Assembly (NCBI GenBank): GCA_951394045.1
Contig: OX595989.1
Coordinates: 3,534,001-3,598,000, forward strand
From: Nitzschia sp. DOCU1
Lineage: Eukaryota; Bacillariophyta; Bacillariophyceae; Bacillariales; Bacillariaceae
Reading direction: 5' to 3'
Length of the DNA stretch: 64,000 bases
The notes under the pieces were generated by a model. That model had not been told where the DNA came from. It did no database searches and worked only from the letters and a program-made list of their open reading frames with translations. Shown here piece by piece: positions 29,780 to 39,279 of the stretch (the stretch's first letter is position 1; every line of letters starts with the position of its first letter). Both the position numbers and the translations under genes were made by a program.

Positions 29780-30397
29780 ATGGACGTCGCTCAAAACTGT
29801 AGTAGTATTGCCGAACTGGCTTTGGCCGCTGGTACTTTCAATACTCTTATCTCGCTGGTCGAAGCGGCAGGATTGATGGAGGCTATCGATGTTCCCGGAC
29901 CAATCACTCTCTTTGCTCCTACCGACGAAGCCTTTGACACGCTTCCTGATGGCGCCTTGGATGCTCTCGCTCTAGACCCCTCGGCTGTGATTGGGGTTTT
30001 GACTTACCACGTCGTCGGGGGGGAAGTCCTTACGTCCGATCTCAGCGATGGCGAAACACTCGTGGCGCTAAATCAAATGCCATTAACTGTTTCGGTTTCG
30101 GACAGCGGCGTGTTGATTAACGACGTCCCCATCGTGGCTCCAGATGTTATGGCGTGCAATGGTGTCATTCAAGTCTTGGGCGGAGTGTTGCTTCCTCCGG
30201 CGGCTGAAGACGCGCCAACAGCTGCCGCCGTCGACATGCCCACTGCTGAACCTGTCGCTTCGGGTAGCAGCACGCCTACGGGTGGTACCCCTACCGGAGG
30301 TGCCACCGAAGGGCCGACTGCTGGGGGCTCAGCTCCTGTTCGTCTTGGCACGTGGATAGCCGTCGCCTTTACACTTTTGGCCGTGCTCGTGAAATGA
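29780..30397 (+). CDS. Truncated FAS1 (fasciclin) protein, array copy A
   Basis: The protein has 205 residues: MDVAQN directly joined to a full FAS1 domain (about 6-140; SLVEAAGLMEAIDVPGPIT, LFAPTDEAF, LTYHVVGGEVL, NGVIQVLGGVLLP), a Ser/Thr/Pro/Gly-rich linker, and a hydrophobic C-terminus (RLGTWIAVAFTLLAVLVK). FAS1 domains mediate adhesion at the cell surface. Compared with the complete gene at 34037-36588, the 5' leader and ATG are joined straight to the FAS1 part. The signal peptide, intron and 5'-nucleotidase domain are missing. Without a signal peptide it should not enter the secretory path in the usual way, so it may be non-functional despite an open frame. Confidence 0.75.
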   Translation: MDVAQNCSSIAELALAAGTFNTLISLVEAAGLMEAIDVPGPITLFAPTDEAFDTLPDGALDALALDPSAVIGVLTYHVVGGEVLTSDLSDGETLVALNQMPLTVSVSDSGVLINDVPIVAPDVMACNGVIQVLGGVLLPPAAEDAPTAAAVDMPTAEPVASGSSTPTGGTPTGGATEGPTAGGSAPVRLGTWIAVAFTLLAVLVK

Positions 30398-31059
30398 TCA
30401 AAATGTGGGCACGGTTTTGCGAGGATAAACTGTCTCTATTATCTGGTATGTGTTTTATTGTGTCAAGGAAACTGCTTTAGTAGCAAGTTATATTACGTTT
30501 TATAATTTTAGTGTGGCAAGGCGTATCTGTTACTTTATACTGTAGTGGACGAGGAATTGGTCATGGAACCTGTCACCCCTCTCCTCGTCCAGTAGTTTTG
30601 TTGTTTGGTGCTTTGCTCCTAGTATTACGTCTTCTTGCTTTTGTCGTTGCCGTATCAACGAGACAAGGATCCTTGGCATATTGTTTTGAGCTGGTCCATC
30701 ATACCACTTTGTTTCGAAATCTGATAGGATCCCCGAAATGGATAGTTCAAGTCGTGACACACGAACAGTAGTTAGGGTCCGTTTTCATTCCGGACGACTT
30801 TCACTAGGAACAATGTAGATCAATTCAACGTAGTGCCTGTTTCGCAAGATCATCCGCACTTTGTTATTTTCGTTGCTTGAGGTATTCTTCCAGTTGTTGC
30901 CGTTTAATTTCCTCGGGGTCCATCGATTTGGTCATTCGCAGCGGTGCCTCGAACGCTCTGCTGAAGTCCTGGCGATCGGAGCTTAGCGTGAAAGCCTTAT
31001 CCAATGGGAGGCGTACCAAAACAAGCAGGGGTCGATACCTCCTAAAAGCGTGATCTCGG
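30398..31059 (-). pseudogene. C-terminal fragment of the DUF4239-like gene (array unit A) plus spacer
   Basis: From about 30488 to 30770 the sequence matches 36917-37200, the last ~80 codons and 3' flank of the DUF4239-like gene, on the same minus strand. Shifts break the frame (for example SGILSDFETKWYDGPAQNN in one frame). The rest, 30771-31059, has an unexplained minus-strand segment near 30864-31050 that ends DPEEIKRQQLEEYLKQRK before a stop and may be the tail of another captured gene. Confidence 0.65.
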
Positions 31060-31411
31060 GCGTAGTTCCAGTCGATCTCTACTCTCGGTGACCTTTCCGA
31101 GCAAGAAATCAAATATATGCATTTCACCTCGGGTGGACGATGAAGAAGACCGGGCGGTTCAATGATGAAAGTGATGAATATTGCTTCAGAGGCGTTGAAA
31201 TCGAATCCCTCAAAGAAGAGTGACAGGCACGTCTTCAAAAGGTGTACGGCACGCTCTTCTGGGAAGCGCAGTGTCAGAGCGTCGAAGGCGTTCACGACTC
31301 TACTACGCGGCTCGCCAGGAAGAAAATTTCCGAGTTAACTCGTCAGTCGATGGATGATGCCGTTGCTCGAGCCCGCGAGAACGCGGCAGCTGTCCAAGAC
31401 CCAAAAGTATA
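31060..31411 (+). pseudogene. Broken copy of the EE-x-C-x-RG-x-E gene (array unit B)
   Basis: This stretch is closely similar to 28960-29325. It lacks the first ~35 codons, has a deletion after CACCTCGGGTG that removes the FKKMKSKNK region, and carries a CGA-to-TGA change (GAAGAGTGACAGGCAC). It retains TTCAGAGGCGTTGAAATCG and ATTTCCGAGTTAACTCGTC. It is clearly non-coding now and marks the second unit of the tandem array. Confidence 0.85.
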
Positions 31412-31919
31412 GCCTTCGTACATTCCACGCTTGCCTTACAGTAGATTGAAACTTGATGTCAATATAGAATGCCGATAGACAACTTCTGATGAAGCACCAC
31501 CACGCTTCGAGGAGTTAACTCCGCATTGCGTATGGTCTCCTGGTCTATTCTGTCTCCCGCCAACATTGCATCGGTTGATTTTGAAACCTTTGGCTCTATG
31601 TATCATGTCGTTGCTTGCGTCCAAGGTCCTCCCTTCGACGCTGTGTCTTCTGGCGAGGCGGGTCGCCCTGCTCGCCTCCAACATAAATGAAGGATGGCCT
31701 GCCTACAAGCGAAACACATGCGTTGAACTTAGATCTCAGCTATGCCAATTTTTTCGCAGCGCGCACCTTCGTCCCAACCCACATACAAACCAATGACTTT
31801 TGGATATGCGCAACCGTTGTAAATCCGGTCAAGGAGGCTTCTTTAGGCGACGATGGAATGGTATCTGGTGCATGTCCTTCACATCTTTTGTAAGGTAGAG
31901 TTTATTGATTGAAACGAAA
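31412..31919 (+). promoter_or_regulatory. Upstream region of FAS1 gene B
   Basis: No gene is seen. It matches the region before the complete gene: AACATTGCATCGGTTGATTT with AAACCTTTGG against 33620-33655, and GCCGATAGACAAC against 33474-33486. The last 45 bp are the conserved TCCTTCACATCTTTTGTAAG leader. Confidence 0.5.
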
Positions 31920-32528
31920 ATGGACGTCGCTCAAAACTGTAGTAGTATTGCCGAACTGGCTTTGGCCGCTGGTACTTTCGATACTCTTATCTCGCTGGTC
32001 GAAGCGGCTAATTTGACGGAGGCTATCGAAGTTCCCGGGCCCATCACTCTCTTTGCTCCTACCGACAAAGCCTTTGAAAAGCTTGGTGAAGAGGCCTTGG
32101 ATGCTCTCATTCGTGACTCTTCGGCCTTGATTTTTATTTTGACCTACCACGTCGTCGGTGGGGAAGTCCTTACGTCCGATCTCATCGATGGCGAAACACT
32201 CGAGGCACTAAATCAATTGCCATTAACTGTTTCGGTTTCGGACAGCGGCGTGTTGATTAACGACGTCCCCATCGTGGTTCCAGATGTAATGGCGTGCAAT
32301 GGTGTCATTCAAGTCTTGGATGACGTGTTGCTTCCTCCGCTGCCTGAAGACGCACCAACAGCTGCCTCTGTTGACATGCCCACTGCTGAACCTGTCGCTT
32401 CGGGTGGCGACACTCCCTCCCCCGAGCCTACGGACGGAGCTCCAACTCCCGCCCCCAGCAGTGCTGCTGCTCGTATTGGCACGTGGATGGCCGTCGCCTT
32501 TGCACTTTTGGCCGTGCTTGCAAAATGA
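31920..32528 (+). CDS. Truncated FAS1 (fasciclin) protein, array copy B
   Basis: The protein has 202 residues with the same structure as copy A: MDVAQN, one FAS1 domain (SLVEAANLTEAIEVPGPIT, LTYHVVGGEVL, NGVIQVLDDVLLP), a Pro-rich linker (TPSPEPTDGAPTPAP) and a hydrophobic end (TWMAVAFALLAVLAK). Copies A and B share the deletion joint exactly, so the truncation happened before they separated. Many substitutions are replacements (EALDALIRDSSALIFILTY), which hints at relaxed selection. No signal peptide is present. Confidence 0.74.
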   Translation: MDVAQNCSSIAELALAAGTFDTLISLVEAANLTEAIEVPGPITLFAPTDKAFEKLGEEALDALIRDSSALIFILTYHVVGGEVLTSDLIDGETLEALNQLPLTVSVSDSGVLINDVPIVVPDVMACNGVIQVLDDVLLPPLPEDAPTAASVDMPTAEPVASGGDTPSPEPTDGAPTPAPSSAAARIGTWMAVAFALLAVLAK

Positions 32529-32639
32529 TCTAGATGCGGGGATATTTTTGCGAGTAGAACATGCATGTATGTGCCATGTATTTTTATCGTGTCAAGAAAG
32601 TTGCTCTAGTAGCAAGTTATATGACGTTTTATAATGTTA

Positions 32640-33314
32640 ATGTGGCAAGCCGCATCTGTTAATTGATAATTGTTGTTGTAGTGGACAAGGAATTGGCCAT
32701 CGAGCCTCTCGCCCCCTTCTCGTCCAATGGTTTTGTTGTTTGGTTCTGGGCTTCTTGTTGAAGTAGTTCTTCTTGCTTGTATCGTTGCCGAATCAACGAG
32801 ACCAGCATCCATTGTTGTATCGTTTGAAGCTGGTCCACCATACCACTTCGTTTCGAAATCTGGTAGGATCCCCGAAAGGCTTGGCTCAAGTTGTAACACA
32901 CAAAACCAAAGACACGTGGCATTCAAGAAGACTTACATGTCTTGGTCGGTTTCCATCAACAATGCCAACAGAATCGAGGGCACTGGGTCAACAAGCGCAA
33001 TTGTACTGCCTCGAGATGAATAGCTAGTTGAATTTCTTGTTGACGTGGTTGTTATAGGAGCTCATTGGTCGTCGTCGCAATCATCGTGGCAAACAAGAGC
33101 GACATGGCCGGTACGCCAACGCCATGGATAGCTGGTGCGACAATACGAGCTTGATGGTCATCTCCATCGACAGCGACCCAGTTACTTGTCAAACTCGGCA
33201 AACTTGACAATACTGGATACCTTTAGAAATAGCTTGGCCAGGGGGTCCTACTAAGTCCCGAAAGCGAGTGCCACTTGGATAGCGGTTTTTGGATTGCAAG
33301 GCCTTGTCTCAGCG
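32640..33314 (-). pseudogene. Broken DUF4239-like gene (array unit B)
   Basis: Two blocks match the intact gene on the minus strand: about 32640-32985 against 36945-37310, and 32993-33314 against 37720-38025. About 400 bp between them are deleted, and several small indels destroy the frame. The 5' part, including the targeting signal, is absent. It keeps recognisable pieces such as TTGAATTTCTTGTTGACG and AATAGCTTGGCCAGGGG. Confidence 0.85.
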
Positions 33315-34036
33315 GCTCGCGATTTTTCGCGGTCGACGGCAAATGAGTAGCAACGATTACTTGTCTGGCTCGCGAAAAGAGCCCCGCCGGCAGGTTCAAC
33401 CGCCGAGTGTTTGCCTGGGGCCCTTGCACCATGTTCAACCAATCAATGTAGAATAACGCGATGCCAATATAATACCGATAGACAACGTGCGGCGTTCGAG
33501 ATTTCGGTAGCAGGCCCCGAAGCAATATAGCGATTGGACTAAACTCTACTTCCTATTGCGATCGTTGTCCTCTTGGCTCTGGCTTTATTAAAGGTGGACA
33601 CTCTTTTCTAATCCAATCGACAACGTTGCATCGGTTCTGCTATTGAAACCTTTGGTCCTACTGCCGATAGAGTGAAGAGGTCTCGCTCTTTATTCCAAGG
33701 TCCGCCCTGCTTCCGACATAAATGAAGGAAGGCTTCTCTTCCTAGTAGAGTGGAGGTTCGCGTGGCGAATCTTCTGGTCTGTGTTGTCTGATTGGCGGAC
33801 ACGGTAGCGCGCGCTTTCTCCCCAAGAGAAGACAGAGAAGACACCCACACCCAAGAAAGCAAGCCAATGACTTTTGGATCCAGAAAAAGATTCGGCAGCC
33901 GACGAAAAACTCGGACTTTGTCCTCCGAAGGAATGTACACCTTTTCATCCGAATGAATGGTGTAGCCGACGGAAAGTAGAGTGCACCCCATCTCCTTCAC
34001 ATCTTTTGCAAGTTAGGATTTAATTGATACCGAAAG
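33315..34036 (+). promoter_or_regulatory. Upstream region of the 5'-nucleotidase/FAS1 gene
   Basis: No gene is seen. The end (33993-34036) carries the leader shared with the other FAS1 copies. Upstream segments repeat parts of units A and B, such as TACTTCCTATTGCGA near 33548 and GTCTGATTGGCGGACA near 33786. This is the most complete version of the duplicated promoter region. Confidence 0.5.
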
Positions 34037-36588
34037 ATGAAGGTAGGTTGACGAGTACCGTCTGCTGTGTCGACCAACGCAACAACGCGGCTAATGCTCA
34101 TGTTTGCGTATCTCCAAAGTTTGAAGGAATTTGCCTCCGTTTGGCCTTGGCGGCTGCCGCTGCCCCCGCTGTTCAGTCAGCGTCTCTACAGATTCTTCAC
34201 AGCTCGGACCACGAATCGAGCTTCCAGGATCCAAACACCCTTGAAGAAAAGATCATTGGCTACAGTTCTGTTGTTAGTGGCCTTCAGCAACTGGCTGCCG
34301 CGGAAGGTATGCCGTCGATCCATGTGACAGCCGGAGATTTTAGTATCCCTGGGCCTTTTTACCAGGCGGCGGCCGAGGTACCGCAGCTGGCAAGTCCCGG
34401 TTTGGGTGATATTGCCATGTTCGATGCCTTTCCCAATACTGCAATGGGTCTCGGTAACCACGAATTCGATGGGGGTATCAATGAATTTGCCGCGATGGTC
34501 AACGCCGCCCAAAACTTTCCGTTTGTCGCGGTGAACTTGGATTTTAGCAATGTGCAATTGGAACCGGGTACACCAGCTATCCAAATCGGTCCTGATGCCG
34601 GCCCATGCTCGGATGTAGCTGGGCAAATCGTCAAGTCTTGTCATTTAACAGCTGGAAATTTGACCGTCGGCATCATTGGCCGTTCCCCTTTTGATTTGTT
34701 CAATGTCGTTGAGGATCCGGCTACCACCATCCCAGGTTTGGACTTTGTCGGTGGCAGAGATCCGGACACAAACCAGCCGCTAGAGTCCGCTGTTCCAGGG
34801 GTTTTGGAACAAGTGGACCTGCTCACCGCGCAAGGGGCCAGTGTCATTATCTTGTTGGATCATGCTCAAGACTTTACCGGTGATCCTCTGTCGGCCGAAG
34901 TACTTCGAGGCATTGACGTCATTGTATCGGCTGGCTCCACAGGATTCTTGGCCAACGAGCCAAACGGTCCTTTCAACTATCTTCGAGAAGGAGATTCGAG
35001 TGATGGCGCCTATCCTGCGGTCTTGACCGATAGTGAGGGAAAGACCATCCTTCTAGTCAACACCGACCAACAGTACAAGTACGTTGGAAATCTCATTGTC
35101 GAATTTGACGATGCTGGCGATGTTGTGGGATGGGATATGGAACGAAGTGGTCCTATTGCTACTACTTCTGAAGCTGTCGACTTGCTAGCGGTGGAAATTG
35201 GAGTCGACACTATTGATCCCATTGCAGAGGTTCGGGATACCCTCGATCTCCTCCAAGCCACAGACATCATTCAAGCAGGTTTCGAAGTCATTGGTACTAC
35301 CATGACCCCTCTCAATGGAGAACGTGCTTCTGTGCGTACTCGGGAAACAAACTTGGGGCAGTTGGCGGCCGATTCCACTCTCTGGGAGGGCAACATGTTT
35401 GCCGAGGCGAACGGTCTCTCTCCTGTGGATATCGCCCTGAAGAATGGTGGTGGAATCCGTGACAACATTCTAGGTCCCTCCATTACGCGCTTGGCAGTCG
35501 AAGCCTCGCTAGCCTTCGACAATACGCTCGCTCTTGTCGAGTTGACTGCTACTCAACTCATTGCGGCCATGGAGAATAGCGTTAGCCGTGTCCCAGAAGC
35601 GGATGGTCGCTTTCCTCAAGTGGCAGGTTTGATGATGGAATTCGATGCCTCGTTTCCAGGCATGGAAGGCATGGTAGAATTGGACACTCCGTCGCGCGTT
35701 CGAAGCTTGACCATTATGAAAGCTGATGGAACCGAAGACATGCTCATTGCTAATTTCACGGCTATGGGAGATCTTAATCGTACCTTTGTCATGGCGACCA
35801 ACAGTTTCCAATTGACGGGTGGAGATGGCTATGCTAGCTTGCCTGCTGGAATTCCTCTTGGCGAGACGGAAATTGGCGAGCAACAGATTCTCATCGATTA
35901 CATTCAATCCGAATGGGGAGGCGACGTCAACCTGGAAGATCCTCCATCTGAACCTCGCGTCATTCAAAACTGCAGTACTATTGCCGAACTTGCTTTGGCC
36001 GCTGGTACTTTCAATACTCTTCTGTCACTGGTCGAAGCGGCTGGATTGATGGAGGCTATCGATGTTCCTGGACCCATCACTCTCTTTGCTCCTACCGACG
36101 AAGCCTTTGCCATGCTTCCTGATGGCGCCTTGGATGCTCTCATTCAAGACCCCATTGCCGTGGTTGGTGTTTTGACCTACCACGTCATTGGTGGGGCAGT
36201 TCTTACGTCCGATCTAACCGATGGCCAGACAATCGTGGCACTCAATCAAATTCCATTGACTGTTTCTGTTTCGGACATGGGCGTGATGATTAACGACGCC
36301 CCCATCGTGAACCCCGATCTGAGGGCTTGTAATGGTGTCATTCAAGTCTTGGGCGGAGTGCTGATTCCTCCAGCTGCGGGAGAAGAGCCCACAGCTGCCC
36401 CTGTCGACATGCCCACTGCTGAGCCTGTCGCTTCGGGTAGCAGCACACCCACGGGTGGTACGCCCACCGGAGGTACCGAACCTACGACCGGTGGTGCCAC
36501 CGAAGGTCCGACTGCTGCGGGCAGTGTTCCTGCTACTCTTGGCACTTTGATAGCCGTCGCCTTTGCACTCTTTGCCTTGATTGTTTAA
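34037..36588 (+). CDS. Secreted 5'-nucleotidase-like / FAS1 fusion protein
   Basis: Exon 1 is only ATGAAG (34037-34042); a 77-bp intron (GTAGGT...CAAAG) follows, and exon 2 is 34120-36588. The splice gives a clean signal peptide (MKFEGICLRLALAAAAAPA, then VQSA) in an 824-residue protein. Residues ~25-330 are a metallophosphoesterase domain (LQILHSSDHESS, TAGDF, GNHEFD near 114, ILLDHAQ). The usual GHxH block near its end reads SAGSTGF, so two metal-binding His are missing or replaced. Residues ~400-600 are the 5'-nucleotidase C domain (ETNLGQLAAD, LKNGGGIRDN, FQLTGGDGY). A FAS1 domain (~618-750), a Thr/Pro/Gly linker and a hydrophobic tail (possible GPI signal) follow. Phosphate scavenging from nucleotides at the cell surface is the inferred role. 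Confidence 0.85.
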
Positions 36589-36927
36589 TGATCAAACTGT
36601 GGGCACGTTTTTACCAGGATTGCAAGTCTCTATTATCTGTTGCGTGTTTTTATCGTGTCAAAAAGTGCTTTAGTAGAAAGATATATTACGATGGTACGCC
36701 CACCGGAGGTACCGAACCTACGACCGGTGGTGCCACCGAAGGTCCGACTGCTGCGGGCAGTGTTCCTGCTACTCTTGGCACTTTGATAGCCGTCGCCTTT
36801 GCACTCTTTGCCTTGATTGTTTAATGATCAAACTGTGGGCACGTTTTTACCAGGATTGCAAGTCTCTATTATCTGTTGCGTGTTTTTATCGTGTCAAAAA
36901 GTGCTTTAGTAGAAAGATATATTACGA
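36456..36927 (+). repeat. 236-bp direct tandem duplication over the gene's 3' end
   Basis: 36456-36691 and 36692-36927 appear identical. The unit holds the last ~44 codons of the 5'-nucleotidase/FAS1 gene, its stop codon and ~100 bp of 3' flank. The second copy therefore carries an orphan coding tail after the true stop and a second 3' processing region. No difference was seen by eye, so the event is very recent or an assembly artefact. Confidence 0.88.
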
Positions 36928-36958
36928 TGCATAATAATAGCGTGGCAAGGCGTATCCG

Positions 36959-38425
36959 TCACTTGATTCTTGTTGTTGTAGTGGACGAGGAATTGGTCAT
37001 GGAACCTGTCACCCCCTCCTCGTCCAATAGTTTTGTTGTTTGGTGCTTGGCCTGTAGTAGTAGTTCTTCTTGCTTTCGTCGTTGCCGGATCAACGCGACA
37101 AGAATCCCTTGGCGTATTGTTTGGAGTTGGTCCATCATGCCACTTCGTTTCGAAATCTGGTAGGATCCCCGAAATGGATAGCTCAAGTCGTAACACACCA
37201 ACCCCAAGACACTGAGCGTGCCGACCAGAATACTCCACAATAATCGCAATTGAATGGCATTCAAGAAGACTAAAATGTCCTGGTCGGTTTCCATCAAGAA
37301 TGCCAACAAGATACTCCCACCCAACGCGGCGAGTACCGCAAAATGTAATTGCGGAAACGTCGATTGCAAGGCCGTAAGGCGTGTGGCCCGTTGTTCCATC
37401 AAAGATTCGCATGCTTGTAGGGCTTGATTCCAAATCATGGGAGACACGGCCGACGACGTGCTAGTAGATGCTGCCATGTTATGGAGCTCTCGGACTACGC
37501 CCGTCAATTCACATTCCATTGCATGGCGATCGTCGATTACAGCATTTTCGTCGGCTTCGGATAATAATCTCGTTGTATATTGCCCAAGATACTGGAGACA
37601 CTTGGTCAAGGCGACATCATGTGTTGATATCATTTCCGTAGAAACCAACGACGACGACGATTGGCTTTCGGGTATTGCTCGTATTAGCACCCCGTTATTC
37701 TCGTCCTCGAGACACAGGGTCAAAATGCGCAGTTGTACTGCTTCGAGATGCATTGCTAGTTGAATTTCTTGTTGACGTTGCTTTAGCGTATTGATCGTCG
37801 TCGCAATCATCGTGGCAAACAACAGCGTCATGGCGGGAACGACAACGCCGTTGATAGCAGGTGCAATAATGCGGGCTTGATAAGCGCCTCCGTCGACAGC
37901 GACCCAGTTATTGGACAAACTGGACAAGTACTGGATACATTTTGAGAATAGCTTGGCCAGGGGATCGTAAGTCCCGAAAGCGAGCGCCGTTAGGATAACG
38001 GGCTTGGATTGCAAGGCCTTGTCCCAGAACGAAGGCGACGAAAGCACCGAAGCAAATGCTGACCTTGCGTCTTGGTCGTCTCTTTGGTCGTCATCGTCAT
38101 CGTCGTCATAGAGTTGCACCAATCGACAACCGTCGCCCTGACCGTACAAGAGAGATTCCACGTCGGCATTGCTGTCGTTCAGGACGCAATATTCTTCTTC
38201 GTCGTCACTGCCTTCGTGAATGACCGTGCAACTCCAATCATCCGAAGAATTGTCGGGAAAGGAAGACGACGAAGCCGATATTAAGACTCGCGGCGACGAT
38301 GGGGTGGAGGCCGTTGGTTGTCGGCTTGCCATCCACCCACAAGTCGCTGGCACGACGAAAGCATGACAACTCATCCAGGGAATGAGAATCCAAAGCAACA
38401 TGATCAAAATGGAAGACTGGATCAT
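36959..38425 (-). CDS. DUF4239/bestrophin-like membrane protein, plastid-targeted
   Basis: The protein has 488 residues. The N-terminus (SILIMLLWILIPWMSCHAF) is a signal peptide ending H-A-F-V-V-P, like the diatom plastid motif. An acidic region (DDDDDDQRDDQDARSA) follows. Membrane segments are INGVVVPAMTLLFATMIATT near the middle and two close to the C-terminus (FAVLAALGGSILLAFLM, then LLWSILVGTLSVLGLVCYDL), the last followed by SYPFRGSYQI. The pair of late helices before a P-F-x-G-x-Y motif resembles DUF4239 (bestrophin-like) proteins; the family call is by pattern. It runs convergently to the 5'-nucleotidase/FAS1 gene, and this pair was the source of the array. Confidence 0.6.
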   Translation of the reverse strand: MIQSSILIMLLWILIPWMSCHAFVVPATCGWMASRQPTASTPSSPRVLISASSSSFPDNSSDDWSCTVIHEGSDDEEEYCVLNDSNADVESLLYGQGDGCRLVQLYDDDDDDDQRDDQDARSAFASVLSSPSFWDKALQSKPVILTALAFGTYDPLAKLFSKCIQYLSSLSNNWVAVDGGAYQARIIAPAINGVVVPAMTLLFATMIATTINTLKQRQQEIQLAMHLEAVQLRILTLCLEDENNGVLIRAIPESQSSSSLVSTEMISTHDVALTKCLQYLGQYTTRLLSEADENAVIDDRHAMECELTGVVRELHNMAASTSTSSAVSPMIWNQALQACESLMEQRATRLTALQSTFPQLHFAVLAALGGSILLAFLMETDQDILVFLNAIQLRLLWSILVGTLSVLGLVCYDLSYPFRGSYQISKRSGMMDQLQTIRQGILVALIRQRRKQEELLLQAKHQTTKLLDEEGVTGSMTNSSSTTTTRIK

Positions 38426-39279
38426 GCTGAACAGCCAGATCTTTGACGGCGAATCCTCTTGGTGTCGAACGAATGACTTTGCTGGGCGGGGTCGTCTGCT
38501 TATAGAGGAGTTCGTTTGTTGGATTCTTTAGCAGTTAGGAACCGGCAGAAGTTTGCTATCACTGCAGGATTGCACGTAATACTGCAGTTTCAGAAATCCC
38601 CTTGCGGCCATTGCCACAACACCATGAACAGATGTTTCTTTCTTCTTCTTTTCCTACTCTAAAAATGTAGATGCAGATGAGGTGGTGTCAAAAAAGGATC
38701 TCATGACCAATGGAAAGGTTCCTTCGCCGAAAAATGGGCAACAACCATTCGGTGCAGGTACCCTTGTTTAGCTCACGTCAACCAATCATATAATCCAAAA
38801 GATAAAAACTGACCAATCATATCACCAAAGAGAACTTTAAACTCTCGCGCGAACCGTGCGTGCACAAGCTCATAACCTAAACTGTCGCCCCTCTTCGCTG
38901 TACCTTGGCTGTGCTTCCGACGATGATGGGAGGAGAGGACTAAAACACAATTTCAGCATGTGTCAATGGGACCGGGAGAACAGAGAGTACCAGGTATGGC
39001 GGTAGTGCGGGATAGTGATGTTGCAATTCGACGAAAAATGCACCATCAATGAATGATGAAACGTCCTCCTTCGACCAACTCGAGCGTTGTTACGACTAGT
39101 CCGACAAAAGTCTAATGGCTTCTGTGTCATTTCTCAAAGACATGCATTTTCACCCAATGCATTGAAGACATTTTGGCCGGCTTCAACAAGAGAGAACAAA
39201 GGTGCAACCGCCACTTATTATGTAAACGCCTATTGTTGTAGGCGCCACCACATCAGGGGGCGCTGATGGGAATCGATAG
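38426..39279. other. Divergent intergenic region with two CCAAT-type repeats
   Basis: No gene is seen. ACCAATCATAT occurs twice, 31 bp apart (38781-38791 and 38812-38822), about 360-400 bp upstream of the DUF4239-like ATG and 460-500 bp upstream of family copy 5. These could be CCAAT boxes for either gene. Confidence 0.4.

Noticed and set aside
30864..31295. 143-codon minus-strand frame ending EEIKRQQLEEYLKQRK
   Set aside because: Its first half is antisense to the broken hypothetical gene at 31060-31411. The tail may be a captured gene end, but no partner exon is visible.
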